The position numbers were made by a program, and so were the translations under genes. From assembly GCA_937884485.1 (NCBI GenBank), contig CALGCG010000032.1, positions 1 to 35,243 of the forward strand: 35,243 nucleotides of DNA. Reading direction: 5' to 3'. The notes under the pieces are model-generated. The model did not search any database. It worked only from the letters and a program-made list of their open reading frames with translations, and was not told where the DNA came from. Shown piece by piece: positions 32,371 to 35,243 of the stretch. The DNA is from an uncultured Bacteroidales bacterium. GTDB taxonomy: Bacteria; Bacteroidota; Bacteroidia; Bacteroidales; P3. How positions within the stretch are numbered: the first letter of the stretch is position 1; each line of letters starts with the position of its first letter.

Positions 32371-32910
32371 ATGCTGGACTTTATCAAAAATTTCAGACGC
32401 AAGCAAATCATCCGCGACCTTAAAGCAGCCCCGCGCGACAAACGCATCGAGAACATACAGGAAATAAAGACCATCGGCGTCATCTGCCGTCTCGACAGCG
32501 AGCAGAATTGGAACATCCTCAACCACTTCGCCAAAGTCATGGAGAACCAGGGCAAGGAAGTTCACATCATCGCCATCCAGGAGCAGGACATCAACTTCGT
32601 CGTCACCCACCAGGCCACCACCATCTGCCGCTCCAAGACCGACCTCAACTTCTGGGGGCTCCCCTCCTGGAGCTCCATCCAGGAATTTGCCTCCAACACC
32701 TACGACCTGCTCATCGACACCATCGGCGAAGAGAACTTCTTCTCCCAGTACCTGGCCCTGCGCACCCCCGCCAGCCTCAAGGTCGTCTACGCCACACCCT
32801 CCGAAGACCCCACCGAAATCTTCGACCTCATCATTCGCGGCGACGGACGTGTCGAACTCAAAAACTTCTTCAACAACGTCATCGAATACCTCGGTATGAT
32901 TAAAAAATAA
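32371..32910 (+). CDS. DUF6913-like conserved Bacteroidota protein
   Basis: This 179-residue cytoplasmic protein starts MLDFIKNFRRKQIIRDL; an in-frame ATG 15 codons earlier overlaps the rnhB end and encodes only a basic low-complexity run. It contains KTIGVICRLDSEQNW, YDLLIDTIGEENFFSQYLAL and IFDLIIRGDG, in keeping with the DUF6913 family often found directly before dapA in Bacteroidota. The function is unknown. It lies 31 bp after rnhB and 12 bp before dapA, in the same operon. Confidence 0.72.
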   Translation: MLDFIKNFRRKQIIRDLKAAPRDKRIENIQEIKTIGVICRLDSEQNWNILNHFAKVMENQGKEVHIIAIQEQDINFVVTHQATTICRSKTDLNFWGLPSWSSIQEFASNTYDLLIDTIGEENFFSQYLALRTPASLKVVYATPSEDPTEIFDLIIRGDGRVELKNFFNNVIEYLGMIKK

Positions 32911-32922
32911 ACAAACAAAACA

Positions 32923-33813
32923 ATGAAACAACCCATATTCACCGGCACCGGCGTTGCCCTCATCACGCCGTTCCGCCGCCAACAAGAAACCGTCGACTTC
33001 ACCAAACTTGAAGCCCTCATAGAGAACATCATCGCCTCCGGCGTGGACTATATCGTTGCCCTCGGCACCACCTCCGAAGCCGCCACCATGACCACCGCCG
33101 AGCGCGCCGCCGTGCAGGAATTCATTGTCGAGACCGTCGCCGGACGCCTCCCCATCATGCTCGGCCTCGGCGGCAACAACACCCTCAACCTCACCGACAC
33201 CATTGCCGGCACCAACTTCGACGGCATCAGCGCCATCCTCTCCGTCACCCCCTACTACAACAAGCCCAACCAGCGCGGCCTGCTGCAGCACTACCGCTCG
33301 GTGGCCGAAGCCTCCCCCGTGCCCGTTGTCATCTACAACGTCCCGGGCCGCACCGGCGTCAACCTCGCCGCCGAAACCACCCTCACCCTTGCCCACGAAT
33401 GCCCCAACATCATAGGCATCAAGGAAGCCTCGGGCAACATCCAGCAGGCCATGGAGATCCTCCGCCAGCGCCCCGCCGGCTTCCGCGTCATCTCGGGCGA
33501 CGACGCCCTCACCTACCCCCTCCTCGCCCTCGGTGCCGACGGCGTCATCTCCGTCATGGCCAACGCCCTGCCCAAGGAGATGTCCGACATGGTCCGCCTC
33601 GCACTCAAAGGCGACCTCAAGAAGGCCCTCCCCCTGCAGATGAAGATGCTCCCCCTGATGAACGCCATCTTCGACGAAGGCAACCCCACAGGCATCAAAG
33701 CCCTCCTCGAAATCCAGGGCTCCATCACCAACATACTCCGCCTACCGCTCGTCAAAGCCTCCAAAACCCTCACCAACAAACTCTCCACCCTCTACAATGA
33801 ATTTAGAAGTTAG
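32923..33813 (+). CDS. dapA: 4-hydroxy-tetrahydrodipicolinate synthase
   Basis: This enzyme condenses pyruvate and aspartate semialdehyde, the first committed step to lysine and diaminopimelate for peptidoglycan. The 296 residues form a class I aldolase barrel. Visible motifs are GTTSEAATM (pyruvate contact), YYNKPNQRGLLQHY, the catalytic Tyr in IYNVPGRTGVNL, the Schiff-base Lys in GIKEASGN and SGDDALTYPLLALGADGVIS. Its last 17 bp overlap the polyprenyl synthase start, suggesting coupled translation. Confidence 0.95.
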   Translation: MKQPIFTGTGVALITPFRRQQETVDFTKLEALIENIIASGVDYIVALGTTSEAATMTTAERAAVQEFIVETVAGRLPIMLGLGGNNTLNLTDTIAGTNFDGISAILSVTPYYNKPNQRGLLQHYRSVAEASPVPVVIYNVPGRTGVNLAAETTLTLAHECPNIIGIKEASGNIQQAMEILRQRPAGFRVISGDDALTYPLLALGADGVISVMANALPKEMSDMVRLALKGDLKKALPLQMKMLPLMNAIFDEGNPTGIKALLEIQGSITNILRLPLVKASKTLTNKLSTLYNEFRS

Positions 33814-34492
33814 ACTCGCCGACGTCCGCAACGAATACCTCCGCCTCCTCTCGCTCACCGACGGCTCGCTGCTCGCACTCATCGAGCAGCACATCACCGC
33901 GCACATGGGCAAGATGCTGCGTCCCCGGCTCCTCCTCCTCGCCGCCGACACCCTCGGCCAGGCCGAGAGCCGCCGCACCACCCTCCTCGCCGTGGCCGTA
34001 GAAATGCTGCACAACGCATCCCTCCTCCACGACGACGTCATCGACCACGCCGACTCTCGCCGGGGGCAAGCCTCGGCCAACGCACGCTTCGGCAACTCCG
34101 CCGCCGTCCTCGCCGGCGACTACCTCCTCGCGCAGGTCATGTCCATCCTCCACGAAGTCAACGACCCCGACGCCGCCGCGCTCGTCAACCGCACCGTCAC
34201 CACCATGGTCCAGGCCGAACTGCTGCAACTGCAAACCACTAATTCCGCATCCTTGATTCCCGATTCGTCCACCTACCTCCGCATCATCGACGGCAAAACG
34301 GCCTCCCTCTTCGCCTGCGCCTGCGCCCTCGGCAACCCCGACTACTACGACTTCGGGCTCCACTACGGACGCCTCTTCCAGCTCCGCGACGACGTGGACG
34401 ACCACGAGGACACCCCCTTCACCGCCGCCCTCATCCAGCAGGAACAAGCAGCCCTCGCTGCAATAAAACACCACCTTCCGGTACAAATCTAA
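33797..34492 (+). CDS. Short polyprenyl diphosphate synthase
   Basis: This trans-isoprenyl diphosphate synthase adds isopentenyl units to an allylic diphosphate for quinone side chains or other polyprenols. The first aspartate-rich motif is LLHDDVIDHADSRRG, the second QLRDDVDDHED, with GKMLRPRLLLLAAD (substrate-binding Arg) upstream and DGKTASLFACACALG between. At 231 residues it is much shorter than the usual 300-330: the C-terminal helices after the second motif are almost absent. The active site looks complete, so it is either a compact version or a truncated but coupled gene. It overlaps dapA by 17 bp. Confidence 0.85.
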   Translation: MNLEVRLADVRNEYLRLLSLTDGSLLALIEQHITAHMGKMLRPRLLLLAADTLGQAESRRTTLLAVAVEMLHNASLLHDDVIDHADSRRGQASANARFGNSAAVLAGDYLLAQVMSILHEVNDPDAAALVNRTVTTMVQAELLQLQTTNSASLIPDSSTYLRIIDGKTASLFACACALGNPDYYDFGLHYGRLFQLRDDVDDHEDTPFTAALIQQEQAALAAIKHHLPVQI

Positions 34493-34495
34493 AAA

Positions 34496-34515
34496 AGTTA
34501 TGAGTTAAGAGTTAT
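34496..34515. repeat. Second copy of AGTTATGAGTTAAGAGTTAT
   Basis: Identical over 20 nt to 28402-28421. Here only the half-unit is present and no paired arm follows. It lies between the polyprenyl synthase and the TlpA-like gene. Confidence 0.7.
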
Positions 34516-34565
34516 AAGCTACATAAAGGAACAAATCAATCAATACGAAAATTAAAAAAACAGTC

Positions 34566-35063
34566 ATGAAAAAGATTCTTATCGCCGTCCTCGGCCTTCT
34601 CTTCGCCGGCAGCCTCGCCGCCCAGAACGCCACCCTCCCGCAGAACATCACCCTGCGCACCATCGACGGCCAAAGCGTCCAGTCCTCCGTCATCCAGAAC
34701 GACGGCAAACCCATCATCATCTCCTTCTGGGCCACCTGGTGCAAGCCCTGCAACCTCGAGCTGAACACCATCAAGGAAGTCTACGAAGAATGGCAGGAAG
34801 AGACCGGTGTCAAACTCGTCGCCGTCTCCATCGACGACGCCCGTTCCGCCAACCGCGTCAAACCCCACGTCGAAGGCAAAGACTGGCCCTTTGAAGTCTA
34901 CCTCGACCAGAACCGCGACTTTGCCCGCGCCATGAACGCCGGCTCCAACCCGCCCTACACCTACCTCATCAACGGCGAAGGCGAAATCGTCTGGCAGCAC
35001 ACAGGCTACCTGCCCGGTGCCGAAGAGGAAATCATCGAGAAAGTACGCGAACTGCTGAAATAA
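34566..35063 (+). CDS. TlpA/ResA-like thiol-disulfide oxidoreductase
   Basis: This 165-residue secreted thioredoxin-fold protein has a signal peptide (MKKILIAVLGLLFAGSLAAQ). The core follows, with SFWATWCKPCNLELNTIKEV containing the redox CKPC and the cis-Pro region NPPYTYLINGEGEIVWQHTG. It probably reduces or oxidises periplasmic disulfides, for example in cytochrome or secreted-protein maturation; the partner is unknown. It is separated from the operon upstream by 73 bp with a repeat, and is followed by a strong terminator. Confidence 0.9.
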   Translation: MKKILIAVLGLLFAGSLAAQNATLPQNITLRTIDGQSVQSSVIQNDGKPIIISFWATWCKPCNLELNTIKEVYEEWQEETGVKLVAVSIDDARSANRVKPHVEGKDWPFEVYLDQNRDFARAMNAGSNPPYTYLINGEGEIVWQHTGYLPGAEEEIIEKVRELLK

Positions 35064-35089
35064 TCACGCACACCGTGCACCCCCACACC

Positions 35090-35122
35090 CCCGCAGGGCC
35101 TCCCCTGCGGGGCTTTTTTTTT
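35090..35122 (+). terminator. Terminator after the TlpA-like gene
   Basis: A perfect 9-bp stem CCCCGCAGG / CCTGCGGGG (35090-35098 with 35105-35113) with a short loop, followed by nine T. Confidence 0.9.
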
Positions 35123-35137
35123 GCACTCCCGCCTCCT

Positions 35138-35243
35138 ACCCGATTCGCCCCCTCTTCGCCCCCGCTTCGCCCCCACTTCGGCCCTTCTTATATACTTCCT
35201 ATATAGTTCTTATATAGTTCCTATATACAGTATATAAGAACTA
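35138..35243. repeat. Palindromic 11-bp-phased element, copy 4 (cut by window end)
   Basis: The clearest view of the 11-bp register: GATTCGCCCCC, TCTTCGCCCCC, GCTTCGCCCCC, then ACTTCGGCCC, TTCTTATATAC, TTCCTATATAG, TTCTTATATAG, TTCCTATATAC, then the centre (ACAGT, ~35227-35231) and the start of the complementary arm. Each unit carries TTC at the same phase while the rest changes from GCCCC to TTATATA. It lies just after the TlpA-like gene's terminator. Confidence 0.88.

Noticed and set aside
1..35243. Window as a linear element with true terminal inverted repeats, or a circular replicon
   Set aside because: Internal copies of the same palindrome exist, and the content is chromosomal housekeeping genes; an assembly break at repeats explains the matching ends.

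Overview
The window looks like chromosomal DNA of a GC-rich member of the Bacteroidales (phylum Bacteroidota). Four lines of evidence support this. Promoters have the Bacteroidetes form, TTTG followed after about 19-20 nt by TAnnTTTG. Four proteins carry type IX secretion (T9SS) C-terminal sorting domains. Several families are Bacteroidota-specific (DUF6427-like, DUF6913-like, YARHG/DUF4424). The 2-oxoglutarate:ferredoxin oxidoreductase has a fused alpha subunit. T9SS use together with high GC suggests an uncultured gut or rumen lineage, but that is inference. Both window ends lie inside copies of the same palindromic repeat, as expected of an assembled metagenomic contig.

Layout. 1-500: half of a palindromic repeat, then tRNA-Ser(CGA). 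489-6447 (minus): RNase Z, a sodium:solute symporter and a very large T9SS surface protein whose 5' end is a duplicated piece of the symporter's promoter and start. 6448-6864: GC-rich and hairpin repeats plus a vestige of a second T9SS gene 3' end. 6865-8757: a secreted YD-like protein and the GTPase Era. 8905-10260: a canonical promoter, a roughly 265-nt leader with extensive RNA structure, then an EVE-like/Mrr-type nuclease. 10272-15204: a BspA-like T9SS protein, serine dehydratase, a divergent pair of small and large secreted proteins, and an antitoxin-like gene next to a truncated PIN toxin. 15258-18000: a conspicuously AT-rich island with a DnaB-like protein that has lost key ATPase residues and small unknown genes. 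18021-21614: an AlaX-type editing protein, L25 and PRPP synthetase, tRNA-Leu(CAA), a PLD-like protein and a lipoprotein. 21615-25515: two full copies of the palindromic element flank a TonB-C/YD protein and a T9SS SGNH-hydrolase-like gene broken by an amber codon. 25516-28398: korAB. 28549-35063: a subtilisin-like T9SS protease followed by DUF6427-like, rnhB, DUF6913-like, dapA, a polyprenyl synthase and a TlpA-like thioredoxin. The final 105 bp are half of a fourth palindromic element.

The most unusual items are: (1) a family of large intergenic palindromes built from 11-bp units, one helical turn each, grading from GC-rich to AT-rich units; (2) the structured, pseudoknot-containing leader before a modification-sensing nuclease; (3) the DnaB-like pseudo-helicase in the AT-rich island; (4) signs of recent tandem duplication and deletion around the large T9SS gene. 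Housekeeping genes are intact and ordinary.
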